Assembly: GCF_024721605.1 (NCBI RefSeq)
Contig: NZ_CP102630.1
Span: 620,001-684,000 of the forward strand
DNA length: 64,000 nt
Direction: 5' to 3'
Source: Sphingomicrobium flavum
GTDB lineage: Bacteria; Pseudomonadota; Alphaproteobacteria; Sphingomonadales; Sphingomonadaceae
Both the position numbers and the translations under genes were made by a program. Positions 53,358-62,934 of the stretch are shown piece after piece (within the stretch, counting starts at the first letter, position 1; each line of letters starts with the position of its first letter). The notes under the pieces were generated by a model. It was not told where the DNA came from. It worked only from the letters and a program-made list of their open reading frames with translations, and did no database searches.

Positions 53358-55733
53358 ATGCGCATCGCTACCAGTCTCATCGCTTTGGCCCTGATGGGCT
53401 GTGGTATGCAGAACGCTCCTGTCGAGAGCGCGAGCGCTTCACCCGCTGCTACGCCGGCCATGAGCGAACAGGAGCGGGTCGCAATTCTCGTCGCGCGCAT
53501 GACGCTGGAACAGAAGATCGGCCAGTTGATCCAGCCCCAGATCAACAGTTTCACCGCGGACGATATGGAGCGTTACCGCTTCGGCAGTTACCTCAACGGC
53601 GGCAATGGCGGCCCCTATGGCGATGAATTTGCGCCCGCCAGCGAATGGCTCAAGCTTGCCGATGAAATGTGGGACGCTTCGACCAAGCCGCTGCCCGGTG
53701 ACCAGCCCGTCATCCCCACCATGTGGGGTACCGACGCTGTGCATGGCCATACGAATGTGATCGGCGCCACCATCTTCCCGCACAATATCGCCCTTGGCGC
53801 GACCGGCGATCCCGACCTCGTGCGCCTGATCGGGGCGGCGACGGCGACCGAAATCGAGATTACGGGCATCGACTGGAATTTCTCGCCCACCGTGGCGGTA
53901 GCGCGCGACGATCGCTGGGGCCGCACCTACGAAAGCTATTCGGAAGATCCCAAGATCGTCGCCAAGATGGGCGCGGCGCTGGTCGAAGGTCTACAGGGCA
54001 AGCCCGGCGATGAGGATTTCCTTGGCCGCGGGCGGGTGATCGCGACCGCCAAGCATTTCTTCGGCGATGGCGGCACCAACCAGGGCGTCGACCAGGGCGA
54101 AGTCACGGGCGATATCGAAGCGCTGAAGGCCATCCACGCTTATCCCTATCCCTACACCATCGATGCCGGTGTCCAAGCCGTGATGGCCAGCTTCAATTCG
54201 ATCAACGGGCGCAAGATGCACGGCAATGAAATGCTGTTGCGCGACGTGCTGCGCGGAGAACTGGGCTTTGAAGGCCTCGTCGTTGGCGATTGGAACGGGC
54301 ATGGGCAAGTGGCGGGCTGCACGGTCACCGATTGCGCCCAGTCGCTGCTCGCCGGGCTCGACATCTATATGGTTCCCGATGACTGGAAGGGCCTCACCAA
54401 AACGCTGATCGCGCAGGTCAATGACGGCACCATCCCGATGGCGCGGGTCGACGAAGCTGTCGGCCGTGTCCTCACCGTCAAACTGCGCGCGGGGCTGCTC
54501 GACGAGGGCGCATTGAAGCCCTCCGATCGGCCCAATGCGGGCGACTATGACAAGCTCGGCTTTGCGCCGCACCGCGCGGTTGCGCGCGAAGCCGTCGCCA
54601 AGAGCCAGGTCATCCTGAAGAATGCAGGCGTGCTGCCGATCAAGGCCGGCGCCGACATCCTCGTCGCCGGCAAGGCTGCCGACAGTATTGCGCAGGCCGC
54701 CGGTGGCTGGACGCTGACTTGGCAGGGCGGGCGTGAACTGACCAATGACTATTTCCCGGGCGCGACCTCCATCTGGGCGGGCATCGAAAGCGCGGCCAAG
54801 GAAAGCGGCGGGTCCGCGACCCTGTCCGAAGATGGCAGTTATGAAGCGCGTCCCGACGTCGCCATCGTCATCTTCGGCGAGCAGCCGTATGCCGAATTTG
54901 CCGGCGACCTGAAGAATGCCATCTTCGCCGACCAGGAAGGGCTCGATCTGCTGCGCAAATATGCCGCGGCGGACATTCCTGCGGTGGCCGTCTTCCTGAG
55001 CGGCCGCCCGATGTGGATGAACCGCGAAATCAATGCCGCCGATGCCTTCGTCGCGTCCTGGCTGCCGGGCAGCGAGGGCAATGGCGTGGCCGACATCCTG
55101 TTCGGCGCGCGCGAGGCAACGGGTCGCCTGGCTTTCAGCTGGCCAGCCAAATGCGACGGCCATCCGGTCAATGGCAGCGATGGCGCCTTGTTCAACGTCG
55201 GCTATGGCAATGCCCAGACCGCTGTGACGAATTTCGCCGCGCTCAGCGAGGAATGCGGTCTGCTCGACGCGCCGCCTGCGGCCGATTGGTTCGTCAACGG
55301 GCGCCTGTCCGATGGTATCACGGCCAGCGCTGGCGGTGCCGATCTTCCCAATTTCCGGGGCGAGGCCAATGGCATTGTCGCTCGCGGTTTCGATCGCAAC
55401 CGGCAGGAGGATGCGCGCCAGGTCGATTTCGCGCCGGGTAGCAGCATCAGCTTTGCCAATGCCGCCAGCGGGACGGGGGCCTATATCATCCAATATTCGC
55501 TCGACGGGGCGCCTGCGGACTCGGTCTATCTCACCGTCGGCGACAATGAGATCGACATCGCCACCCAGCTGTCGCTCAGTGCGGGCAAGGGCTGGCGCGA
55601 AATGGTGATTACCGATGCCTGCGCGCCGGGGCTGGGCGACGGGCTGACGCTGCGCAGCGCAGCGCCGCTGTCGATGAAAATCTCCTCGGTCGTGCGCCAG
55701 GAAATGCCCGCCGGCACCGATTGCAGCTTCTGA
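53358..55733 (+). CDS. GH3-family glycoside hydrolase, lipoprotein (beta-glucosidase/exo-glucanase-like)
   Basis: The 791-residue protein begins with a lipoprotein signal (lipobox LMGC). The GH3 N-terminal barrel shows MTLEQKIGQLIQP, WNFSPTVAVARDDRWGRTYESYSEDP, ATAKHFFGDGGTNQGVDQG and the nucleophile in LVVGDWNGH (Asp); the second domain has AVFLSGRPMW and the last 150 residues look like a beta-sandwich add-on, as in marine ExoP-type exo-glucanases. It probably splits glucose from beta-glucans at the cell surface or in the periplasm. The ATG 53358 follows GGGAGAGA. Operator upstream suggests LacI control. Confidence 0.92.
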   Translation: MRIATSLIALALMGCGMQNAPVESASASPAATPAMSEQERVAILVARMTLEQKIGQLIQPQINSFTADDMERYRFGSYLNGGNGGPYGDEFAPASEWLKLADEMWDASTKPLPGDQPVIPTMWGTDAVHGHTNVIGATIFPHNIALGATGDPDLVRLIGAATATEIEITGIDWNFSPTVAVARDDRWGRTYESYSEDPKIVAKMGAALVEGLQGKPGDEDFLGRGRVIATAKHFFGDGGTNQGVDQGEVTGDIEALKAIHAYPYPYTIDAGVQAVMASFNSINGRKMHGNEMLLRDVLRGELGFEGLVVGDWNGHGQVAGCTVTDCAQSLLAGLDIYMVPDDWKGLTKTLIAQVNDGTIPMARVDEAVGRVLTVKLRAGLLDEGALKPSDRPNAGDYDKLGFAPHRAVAREAVAKSQVILKNAGVLPIKAGADILVAGKAADSIAQAAGGWTLTWQGGRELTNDYFPGATSIWAGIESAAKESGGSATLSEDGSYEARPDVAIVIFGEQPYAEFAGDLKNAIFADQEGLDLLRKYAAADIPAVAVFLSGRPMWMNREINAADAFVASWLPGSEGNGVADILFGAREATGRLAFSWPAKCDGHPVNGSDGALFNVGYGNAQTAVTNFAALSEECGLLDAPPAADWFVNGRLSDGITASAGGADLPNFRGEANGIVARGFDRNRQEDARQVDFAPGSSISFANAASGTGAYIIQYSLDGAPADSVYLTVGDNEIDIATQLSLSAGKGWREMVITDACAPGLGDGLTLRSAAPLSMKISSVVRQEMPAGTDCSF

Positions 55734-55833
55734 CAAAGGCGGCCGATATTTCTGCCAACGGTTGAGGTCGGGCCTTGGCTGGTCCATCCTACCTGTGTAT
55801 TGCAATGGCAACACAGTCACGGGAAGAGACTTC

Positions 55834-57486
55834 ATGAACAGCAGCCTTCTGGCGATTGCCGCCGTTTCGCTTTCAACCGCCGCTCATGCCGAGCCGGTCG
55901 AGAATCTCGCCGCCAAGGTCGATGCCTATCTCGACGCGGCCTATCCCGATGCCGGGCCGGGCGTTGCCGCAGTCATCGTCGATGACGGCGAGATCGTCTA
56001 TCATGGTGCGCAGGGCATGGCCGATGTGGCGGCGGGCGAGGCGCTGACCAAGGACAGCGTTTTCCGCATCGGCTCCATTACCAAGCAGTTCGCGGCAGCA
56101 GCGGTGATGAAGCTGGTCGACCAGGGCAAGGTTTCCCTTGATGATCCGCTGACACGATTTGTCCGCGACTATCCCAACGGCGATGCGATTACGGTCCGCA
56201 TGCTGCTCAACCACAGCTCGGGCGTGAAAAGCTATACCGGCATCGAAGGATGGATGGTGGAGAGCAATACCGACAAGCTCTATTCGACCGATGAGCTTGT
56301 TGCCGAGTTCAAGGATCAACCTGCCGACTTCGCACCGGGCCAGGCGTTCCTCTACAATAATAGCGGCTATATCCTCGTTGGGGCGGTGATCGAGGCCGCG
56401 ACCGGAAAGCCGTGGCACCAATATGTCCGCGAGGAATTGCTGCTGCCCGCCGGTATCGGGAACATCCATTACATGGCAGCAGAAGACGACACCCCGCTCA
56501 TGGTGAACGGCTATACCGATTTTGGCGGCCACCAGATCCTGTCGCAGAAGATCGACGGCAGCGTGCCCCACGCCGCCGGCGCGCTGATCGGCGATGTCGC
56601 AGCGCTTTCGCAATGGTATGACGCGCTGTTCGATGGGCGCATCGTCTCCGCCGCCAGCCTGGAGGCGATGACCCAGCCCACTACCACGCTTGACGGGCAG
56701 ACGACGCCCTATGGCTTCGGGCTGGGGGTCAACGACCAGCGCAATCGCAAGGCCATCGGCCATAGCGGCGGGATCTTCGGTTTCTCGACCGACAGCGTGT
56801 ATTTCCCCGAGGAGAATCTGTTCGTCGCAGTCTTCGCCAATAGCGATAGCCCGGCGATCGGAGCCTCTGCCGTGAAGCAGCGCCTGTCCGCGCTGGCGCT
56901 TGGCGATGACGTCCCGCTTTTCGAAAGCCGCCCGCTCGATCCTGCGGCGCTCGAAGGCGCGCTAGGCCGCTACCGGTTTGACGACGATAATTACCGCGAC
57001 CTCTATCTTGAAGAGGGCAAGCTGATGTCCAGGATCAAGGACGGCAGTCCCCTGGAAGCGCATTATGCCGGCGACAATGTCTACCATTATGGTCTCACCA
57101 CGATGAGCTGGTTCCGCATCGACCGCTCGGGCGAGGCACCGCGCACGCTCGTCTATCTCAATGGCTCGAGCGAACCGCTCATCGGCACCTATGTCGGCGA
57201 CATTCCCGAAGATGTCGCGATCGACCTCACGGATGCGCAGATGTCGCGCCTCGTCGGCAATTACAGCTTCGCCTTCGGCGCCATGGTGATCGCGCGCGAT
57301 GGCGATGGACTCACCGCCAAGCTGGGCGCCCAGCCGGCCTTCGCGCTCACCGCGCGCAGCGAGAGCGAGTTCATGGTCGAACAGGTGGGCGCGCGCATCC
57401 TGTTCACGATCGACGGCGACAAAGCCACCTCGCTGACCGTCTATCAGGGCGGGCAGGAATTCACCGGACCGCGCGCCGAACATTAA
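55834..57486 (+). CDS. Serine hydrolase of the beta-lactamase/class C (esterase) type, secreted
   Basis: The 550-residue protein has a signal peptide (SLLAIAAVSLSTAAHA) and a class C-like domain with SITK (nucleophile Ser), the second motif YNNSG, and HSGGIFG as the KTG-like box. A further region of about 200 residues follows. Family members act as esterases, DD-peptidases or beta-lactamases; which is not evident. The start MNSSLLAIA (55834) with GGGAAGAG upstream is chosen over an in-frame Met at 55762. It follows the GH3 gene by 100 bases; it may act on an acylated sugar. Confidence 0.85.
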   Translation: MNSSLLAIAAVSLSTAAHAEPVENLAAKVDAYLDAAYPDAGPGVAAVIVDDGEIVYHGAQGMADVAAGEALTKDSVFRIGSITKQFAAAAVMKLVDQGKVSLDDPLTRFVRDYPNGDAITVRMLLNHSSGVKSYTGIEGWMVESNTDKLYSTDELVAEFKDQPADFAPGQAFLYNNSGYILVGAVIEAATGKPWHQYVREELLLPAGIGNIHYMAAEDDTPLMVNGYTDFGGHQILSQKIDGSVPHAAGALIGDVAALSQWYDALFDGRIVSAASLEAMTQPTTTLDGQTTPYGFGLGVNDQRNRKAIGHSGGIFGFSTDSVYFPEENLFVAVFANSDSPAIGASAVKQRLSALALGDDVPLFESRPLDPAALEGALGRYRFDDDNYRDLYLEEGKLMSRIKDGSPLEAHYAGDNVYHYGLTTMSWFRIDRSGEAPRTLVYLNGSSEPLIGTYVGDIPEDVAIDLTDAQMSRLVGNYSFAFGAMVIARDGDGLTAKLGAQPAFALTARSESEFMVEQVGARILFTIDGDKATSLTVYQGGQEFTGPRAEH

Positions 57487-57505
57487 AGCAAATTACTGTC
57501 CCAGA

Positions 57506-57534
57506 TTGACTCTTTCTTGTGAGTAACGTCTAAG
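57506..57534 (+). promoter_or_regulatory. Candidate promoter of the TIR-repeat operon
   Basis: TTGACT (57506-57511) and TCTAAG (57529-57534) are separated by 17 bases; five and four of six consensus bases match. The predicted start lies about 20 bases ahead of the TIR gene's ATG at 57562. Confidence 0.45.
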
Positions 57535-57561
57535 CGGTCTTTCGGCTTGGGGGATTGGTAT

Positions 57562-59574
57562 ATGGGCGAAAAGCCCCATTATTGGGCATTTCTAAGCTAT
57601 AGCCATCGTGACCGCCGCTTTGGCAGCTGGTTGCATCGCGCGCTCGAAACCTATCGCGTGCCGAAGTCGCTGGTTGGCGGTGACGTGCCCGCCCGTCTTC
57701 ATCCCGTCTTTCGCGATCGCGAGGAACTGGCTGCTTCCTCTGACCTCGGCGACCGTCTGGTCGAAGCGATCGAGAGCTCGCGCAATCTCGTCGTCATCTG
57801 TTCCCCGGCCGCAGCCAAATCCAAATGGACCAACGAGGAAATCATCGCCTTCAAGAAGGCGCATGGCGACACTCATATCTTCGCCGCCATCGTGGATGGG
57901 GAGCCCCATGCGTCGGGCATGCCCGGCCGCGAGGCGGAAGAATGTTTCCCGCCCGCGCTGCGCTTCAAGATCGATGATGATGGCAACATTACCGATATCC
58001 CGGCCGAGCCCATCGCCGCCGATTTCCGCCCGCAGGGCGACGGCAGGAAGCTCGCCAAGCTCAAGCTGATCGCCGGCATGTTGGGCGTGCCGCTGGACGG
58101 GCTGGTGCAGCGAGACCAGCAACGGCGCAACAAGCGGCTGGTCTGGCTCAGCGCCGCCTCCATCCTCGGCATGGCCATCACCACCTTCCTCGCCATCGCC
58201 GCCATCCAGGCCCGCGACGAAGCCCGCTTCCAGCGCGAGGAAGCCAATGGCCTCGTGCAATTCATGCTGACGGACCTGCGCGATAAGTTGGAGCCGGTAG
58301 GACGTCTCGATACGCTGGACGTGGTGGGGGAGCGGGCTCTGGCTTATTATGAAAAGCAGGATCTGAAAGACCTGTCGCCCGATGAGCTGGGGCAGCGTGC
58401 CGCCGCGCTCAACCTCGTCGGCGAAATGGCCAATCTGCAAGGTGATCTAGATGGGGCGCTGGTTGCCTTTCGGGAAGCAGCGCGCACGACAGCGGAACAG
58501 CTCGAACGCTTCCCGGATGACCCGCAGCGATATTTCGATCATAGCCAGTCGAGCTTCTGGGTTGGCTACACGGCGTGGCAGCGCGGGGATAATGAGACTG
58601 CGCGGCGTCATTTCAACGACTATCTCGCTGCCGCCGAACGCATGGTCGAATTCGATCCCGACAATGACAGCTGGGCATTGGAATTGGCATCTGCGCATGT
58701 GAATTTGGGGGTGCTGGATCAGGAAGAGGAGAAACATGGCGAGGCGACGAAAAGCTTCGCTGCTTCCGAAAATATTCTCCTCCGGCTGGGCGCAAACGAG
58801 GCCAAGGACCGGGACTTGGGATTCACGCTTGCCCAAACCTATGCGTGGGCTGCGTCATCTCTTTTGACCTCAGGTGACGTCGCTGGCGCGCTGGAGAAGC
58901 GACGCGCCGAATTTGCCTTGTACGAGGCGCTTTACGACGCTGATCAAAAGGACTTCCAGCCCTTGGGAAGCCGGCTTTTTGCTGGAACCGAGATTGCGGC
59001 GCTGTTGCTTATGTCCGGCAAATTGGCCGAATCTGATCAGCAACTGCGGACCATGCAGCCTGTTGCCAGCCAGCTATTGGCGCATGATCCAACCAACACC
59101 TTGTGGCAGGAATTTGCTGCCTCATTTTACAATCAGCAAGCGGAGACGGCGCTCGCCATGGGGCGATTGCCGCAAGCAAGGGCAGCAAATGGCCGAGCAA
59201 TCGCACTGTGTCGTTCGCTACGCGAAACAGATTCATCGGTTGAAAATTGGCACACGACCTGCCTTGCGCAGGCTTTGTCGCATGCAGCGTTGATTGCCAG
59301 GCGTTCCGGCAATCAAGATCAATTCACACAAGCCGCTGAGCGGTTTCGGCGCGAATTTGCCAGCGCTGGGATCAGAGACAAATTTTGGGTCATCAAGGGC
59401 AGCGTCATGATTGACCTGGCAGCGAGCGATCCTCCGGATCGGGCCTCGCTCCTCAGCAGAATTGCAACTCATGACAAGCAGAGCGACCCCCGCCTCGCCG
59501 CGCTGCGGACATTTGTTGAAGAGGGACGCGATGACGCTGACGGATATCCCGTTGGGCGGATGATCGGACGATGA
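57562..59574 (+). CDS. TIR-domain protein with transmembrane helix and repeat-rich C-terminal region
   Basis: The 670-residue protein has an N-terminal TIR domain (HYWAFLSYSHRDRRFGSWL, RDREELAASSDLGDRL, SAAAKSKWTNEEI in part) with WTNEE at residues 89-93, the place of the catalytic glutamate in NAD-cleaving TIRs. A TM helix lies at about 193-215. The rest looks like TPR helices (ALNLVGEMANLQGDLDGAL, ASAHVNLGVLDQEEEK). TIR proteins cleave NAD or make signalling nucleotides, often in defence, but this layout may also be a signalling scaffold. GC falls along the 3' half. The start is set by GGGGGA 7 bases before ATG. Confidence 0.82.
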   Translation: MGEKPHYWAFLSYSHRDRRFGSWLHRALETYRVPKSLVGGDVPARLHPVFRDREELAASSDLGDRLVEAIESSRNLVVICSPAAAKSKWTNEEIIAFKKAHGDTHIFAAIVDGEPHASGMPGREAEECFPPALRFKIDDDGNITDIPAEPIAADFRPQGDGRKLAKLKLIAGMLGVPLDGLVQRDQQRRNKRLVWLSAASILGMAITTFLAIAAIQARDEARFQREEANGLVQFMLTDLRDKLEPVGRLDTLDVVGERALAYYEKQDLKDLSPDELGQRAAALNLVGEMANLQGDLDGALVAFREAARTTAEQLERFPDDPQRYFDHSQSSFWVGYTAWQRGDNETARRHFNDYLAAAERMVEFDPDNDSWALELASAHVNLGVLDQEEEKHGEATKSFAASENILLRLGANEAKDRDLGFTLAQTYAWAASSLLTSGDVAGALEKRRAEFALYEALYDADQKDFQPLGSRLFAGTEIAALLLMSGKLAESDQQLRTMQPVASQLLAHDPTNTLWQEFAASFYNQQAETALAMGRLPQARAANGRAIALCRSLRETDSSVENWHTTCLAQALSHAALIARRSGNQDQFTQAAERFRREFASAGIRDKFWVIKGSVMIDLAASDPPDRASLLSRIATHDKQSDPRLAALRTFVEEGRDDADGYPVGRMIGR

Positions 59575-59586
59575 AGGAGAATGAGC

Positions 59587-60087
59587 ATGGCAGACAAACG
59601 CAATATGACCGTGGCGATCACATTAATGGTCGATTTCACGCAGGATAGTAATGGCCAGTGGACGGCGTCCGGCAATTATAGTGGGACATCGATCCCGCCC
59701 GCCAAGCCGGGTCAAACCGTAGTAGACAGCAAAGGCAAGATCGATTTGAAGGCCATTGATCGGGACAACAAACTCTACACAAACGATAGTAATATCTATT
59801 TTTATTTGGGATCTAGTAGTGGTCATACCTGCCATTTTCCCTACGATCCTGCGAACCCTGCCAATGCTGATTTGGCGCTCGAGATCGATGACAAGAAAGA
59901 CAAGGACAAATATACCGCAAGCCTTGGCGATACGGACCATTGGTTTCTGTCGTTGCTCGATCAGGACGACAATGGTGATGAGGCCAATTACCGGGTTTAT
60001 GTACAGTTGATGCCAGATGGCATGGGCGGCAATGGCATCCGCCTGCCAATCGACCCGGTGATTATCAACCGGGACAAGCGAGACTAA
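59587..60087 (+). CDS. Small soluble protein of unknown function, paired with the TIR gene
   Basis: The 166-residue product is polar, rich in Asp, Lys and Asn, with no signal or TM helix; predicted strands and turns dominate. Motifs such as HFPYDPANPANADLALEI and a late LPIDPVIINRDK recall small beta-sandwich proteins of the AidA/PixA or DP-EP kind, but I cannot confirm a family. It begins 12 bases after the TIR gene stop (ATG 59587 sits 7 bases behind AAGGAGA; ATG 59581 is too close) and GC content is clearly lower than in the flanking genes. Likely co-expressed with the TIR protein. Confidence 0.65.
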   Translation: MADKRNMTVAITLMVDFTQDSNGQWTASGNYSGTSIPPAKPGQTVVDSKGKIDLKAIDRDNKLYTNDSNIYFYLGSSSGHTCHFPYDPANPANADLALEIDDKKDKDKYTASLGDTDHWFLSLLDQDDNGDEANYRVYVQLMPDGMGGNGIRLPIDPVIINRDKRD

Positions 60088-60107
60088 CTGATCGCATAGC
60101 CGCAAAA

Positions 60108-60136
60108 AAGCCCGGGCAGTGGAGGTGCCCGGGCTT
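60108..60136 (+). terminator. Strong terminator closing the TIR operon
   Basis: AAGCCCGGGCA (60108-60118) and TGCCCGGGCTT (60126-60136) form an 11-base-pair perfect stem with a 7-base loop, followed by CTCTT. The A-run (60104-60109) before the stem could make it work on the minus strand as well. From here to proS (60368) no gene is seen. Confidence 0.85.
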
Positions 60137-60367
60137 CTCTTGCGTGACGATTGCTCGTCAGCCCCCAGTTGCTGCCAAGGAAAGAGCGAAGCAGCGAGGG
60201 GGAGTTAGGACCGAATCGTTAAATTTGTCACCCCTTTTGAAGGCCTTCCGGCAAAGAAGTCGCAATGCTGTGACCATTTCGCAACGCCGCGCTTATCCAT
60301 TGCCTTGAACAGAGCCTCGCCCTAGGGCAGAGCCTTCGCAATTGCAGCAATGTTCCGGAGCCCGTTC
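60137..60367. other. Gene-free gap before proS
   Basis: About 230 bases between the TIR terminator and proS. No gene, tRNA or clear promoter hexamer was found. The sequence is moderately AT-rich around 60215-60240 (TTAAATTTGTCACCCCTTTTGAAGG in part), which may hold the proS promoter. Confidence 0.4.
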
Positions 60368-61687
60368 GTGCGCCTTTCCAACGCTTTCCTTCCCGTCCTG
60401 AAGGAATCGCCTTCCGACGCTCAGATCGCCAGCCACAAGCTGATGCTGCAGGCCGGTCTCGTCCGCCAGACCGCCGCCGGCATCTATGCCTGGCTGCCCT
60501 TGGGCCTCAAGGTCCTCAAGAAGATCGAGACCATCGTGCGCGAGGAGCAGGACCGCGTCGGCCAGGAAATGCTGATGCCCACGATCCAGCCCGCCGACCT
60601 GTGGCGCGAAAGCGGCCGCTATGACGCTTATGGCCCCGAAATGCTGCGCATCACCGACCGGCATGATCGCGAGATGCTCTATGGTCCCACCAATGAGGAC
60701 ATGATCACCGCCATCTTCCGCGACGATGTCAAAAGCTATCGCGACCTTCCGCGCATGCTCTACCACATCCAGTGGAAGTTCCGTGACGAGGTCCGCCCGC
60801 GTTTCGGCGTGATGCGCGGCCGCGAATTCCTGATGAAGGATGCCTATAGCTTCGACCTCGATGAAGCGGGTGCCAAGCTGGCTTATTATCGCCAATTGCT
60901 CGCCTATCTGCGCACCTTCCGCCGCATGGGGATCAAGGCGGTGCCGATGCAGGCCGATAGCGGCCCCATCGGTGGTAAGCTCTCCCACGAATTCCTTGTC
61001 CTCGCCCCCAATGGGGAGAGCGAGCTTTTCTACGACGCCAAGGTCGAGGAGATCGATTTCGACCGCGAAGGCCTGTCCTACGACGATGCCGACGCCTTGG
61101 AAGCGCTCTTCAAGGAAGCCACCGGCGTCTATGCCCGCACCGACGAGACCCATGAGGAAGATCGCTGGGCCGATGTCCCCGCCGAGCGCCAGCGCACCGG
61201 CCGCGGCATCGAGGTCGGCCACATCTTCTATTTCGGTCCCAAATATTCCGAGGCCATGGGCCTCAAGGTCTCGGGCAATGACGGCAGCATGATCACCCCG
61301 ATGATGGGCAGCTACGGCATCGGCGTCTCACGCCTGGTCGGCGCGATCATCGAGGCCAGCCATGACGAACATGGCATCGTCTGGCCCGAAGCGGTGTCGC
61401 CCTGGAAGGTCGGCATCGTCACCATGCGCGCCGATGACGAAGCCACCGTCGCCGCGGCGGAAGATCTCTACACCAAGCTCAATGCGGCGGGCGCGGACGC
61501 GCTCTACGACGATCGCGACGAACGCGGCGGCGTCAAGCTGGGCGGCATGGACCTGATGGGGCTGCCCTGGCAGATCATCATCGGCCCGCGCGGCCTGAAG
61601 GACGGCGTCGTCGAAGTGAAAAATCGGCGAACGGGCGAACGCGAGGAATTGACGCCCGAGGCCGCACTGGCCAAGCTGACCGCATGA
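60368..61687 (+). CDS. proS: Prolyl-tRNA synthetase, short alphaproteobacterial type
   Basis: ProS charges tRNA-Pro. The 439-residue protein has class II motifs [17 protein letters not shown] (motif 2 region, with [10 protein letters not shown]) and [15 protein letters not shown] (motif 3), followed by the anticodon-binding domain ([22 protein letters not shown]). It lacks the INS editing insert of the long type. Start: GTG 60368 gives [13 protein letters not shown], the usual opening, and lies 7 bases behind GGAG; ATG 60350 would add six residues without a ribosome site. It overlaps lolC by ATGA. Confidence 0.96.
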   Translation: MRLSNAFLPVLKESPSDAQIASHKLMLQAGLVRQTAAGIYAWLPLGLKVLKKIETIVREEQDRVGQEMLMPTIQPADLWRESGRYDAYGPEMLRITDRHDREMLYGPTNEDMITAIFRDDVKSYRDLPRMLYHIQWKFRDEVRPRFGVMRGREFLMKDAYSFDLDEAGAKLAYYRQLLAYLRTFRRMGIKAVPMQADSGPIGGKLSHEFLVLAPNGESELFYDAKVEEIDFDREGLSYDDADALEALFKEATGVYARTDETHEEDRWADVPAERQRTGRGIEVGHIFYFGPKYSEAMGLKVSGNDGSMITPMMGSYGIGVSRLVGAIIEASHDEHGIVWPEAVSPWKVGIVTMRADDEATVAAAEDLYTKLNAAGADALYDDRDERGGVKLGGMDLMGLPWQIIIGPRGLKDGVVEVKNRRTGEREELTPEAALAKLTA

Positions 61688-62934
61688 TCCTCAATCGCCA
61701 CGAGCGCATGATCGCTCGGCGCTATCTTCTTCCCCATAAGGGCGAAGGCTTCATCTTCGTGGTCGCCGGTTTTTCGACCGTCGCGGTAGCGCTGGGCGTC
61801 TTCGCGCTGATCGTGGTGATGAGCGTGATGAACGGCTTCCGCGCCGACCTGTTCGACCGCATCGTCGGCCTGAATGGCCATGCGTTGGTGCAGGGCTATG
61901 ACAACCGCCTGCCCGACTGGGAAGAGATCGTCGAAGTGGCGCGTGCCACCCCCGAGGTCATCTCGGCACAGCCGCTCATCGAACAGCCGCTGATGGCCTT
62001 TGCCAACGGGCGCACCGAAGGCATTCTGCTCCGCGGCCTGCAGCAGTCCGAAATCCAGACGAACCCGCTGATCGCCGACAATGTCATCGAAGGCGATCTC
62101 GCCCAGGTAACGCCGGGAAGCGAGAACATCGCCATCGGCTCGCAGCTAGCCAACGCACTCGGCGCCTATCCGGGTGCGGAAATTGCGCTGATCAGCCCGG
62201 AAGGGCGAGCGACCCCGGTCGGTACCGTCCCGCGCATCGTCAGTTACCGCGTCGCCGCCATCTTCGAAGTCGGCATCTTCCAATATGACCAGGCCTATGT
62301 GCTGATGCCGATGAGCGATGCGCAGAATCTGCTGATGCTGGGCAATGAAGTGGGCCTTGTCGAAATCGAAATCACCGATCCCGATCGGGTCGGCGAAATT
62401 ACCGCTCCTATCAGGCAGGCGGTCGAGGGCAGGGCAGTGCTGGTCGACTGGCGCCAGCTCAACAGCGCGCTGTTCGAAGCTTTGGAGGTCGAGCGTGTGG
62501 TGATGTTCATCGTATTGTGCATCATCATTCTCGTTGCCGCCTTCAATATCGCCTCCTCGCTGATCATGTTGGTGCGCGCCAAGCGCCGCGATATCGCCAT
62601 CCTGCGGACCATGGGCGCCAGCCGGAAGGGGATGAGCCGCATCTTCATGACCGTCGGCCTCACCATCGGCATTGTCGGCATCGCGCTGGGCGCGCTGCTT
62701 GCCGCCATCACGCTCTTCTTCCGCCAGAAGGTGGTCGATTTTGTGCAGCTGATCACGGGACAGGAATTGTGGGATCCCTCGGTCCGCTTCCTGACCCAGC
62801 TTCCCGCCCGCACCGATCCGGTCGAGGTCGCGGGCATCATCCTGGTGACCCTGTTGATGGTCTTCTTCTTCACGCTTTTCCCCGCGCGCAAGGCGGCGTC
62901 GACCGATCCTGTCGAGGTGCTGCGCTATGAATGA
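61684..62934 (+). CDS. lolC: LolC/LolE-type lipoprotein-releasing transmembrane subunit
   Basis: With LolD this protein extracts outer-membrane lipoproteins from the inner membrane and hands them to LolA. The 416-residue protein has one N-terminal and three C-terminal TM helices with a large periplasmic domain, and the typical IARRYL opening, VMSVMNGFR and [12 protein letters not shown] (coupling region), ending DPVEVLRYE. In alphaproteobacteria one LolC-like subunit commonly acts as homodimer. ATGA overlap with proS and 8 bases with lolD. Confidence 0.95.
   Translation: MILNRHERMIARRYLLPHKGEGFIFVVAGFSTVAVALGVFALIVVMSVMNGFRADLFDRIVGLNGHALVQGYDNRLPDWEEIVEVARATPEVISAQPLIEQPLMAFANGRTEGILLRGLQQSEIQTNPLIADNVIEGDLAQVTPGSENIAIGSQLANALGAYPGAEIALISPEGRATPVGTVPRIVSYRVAAIFEVGIFQYDQAYVLMPMSDAQNLLMLGNEVGLVEIEITDPDRVGEITAPIRQAVEGRAVLVDWRQLNSALFEALEVERVVMFIVLCIIILVAAFNIASSLIMLVRAKRRDIAILRTMGASRKGMSRIFMTVGLTIGIVGIALGALLAAITLFFRQKVVDFVQLITGQELWDPSVRFLTQLPARTDPVEVAGIILVTLLMVFFFTLFPARKAASTDPVEVLRYE

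Noticed and set aside
53991-55835. A 614-codon minus-strand frame opposite the GH3 gene
   Set aside because: Antisense of a clear GH3 coding sequence; no motifs and no ribosome site.
57562-59574. Bacterial STING or Thoeris-type TIR system
   Set aside because: No STING, cyclase, SIR2-like or Thoeris partner genes are nearby, and the TM-repeat layout differs from both.
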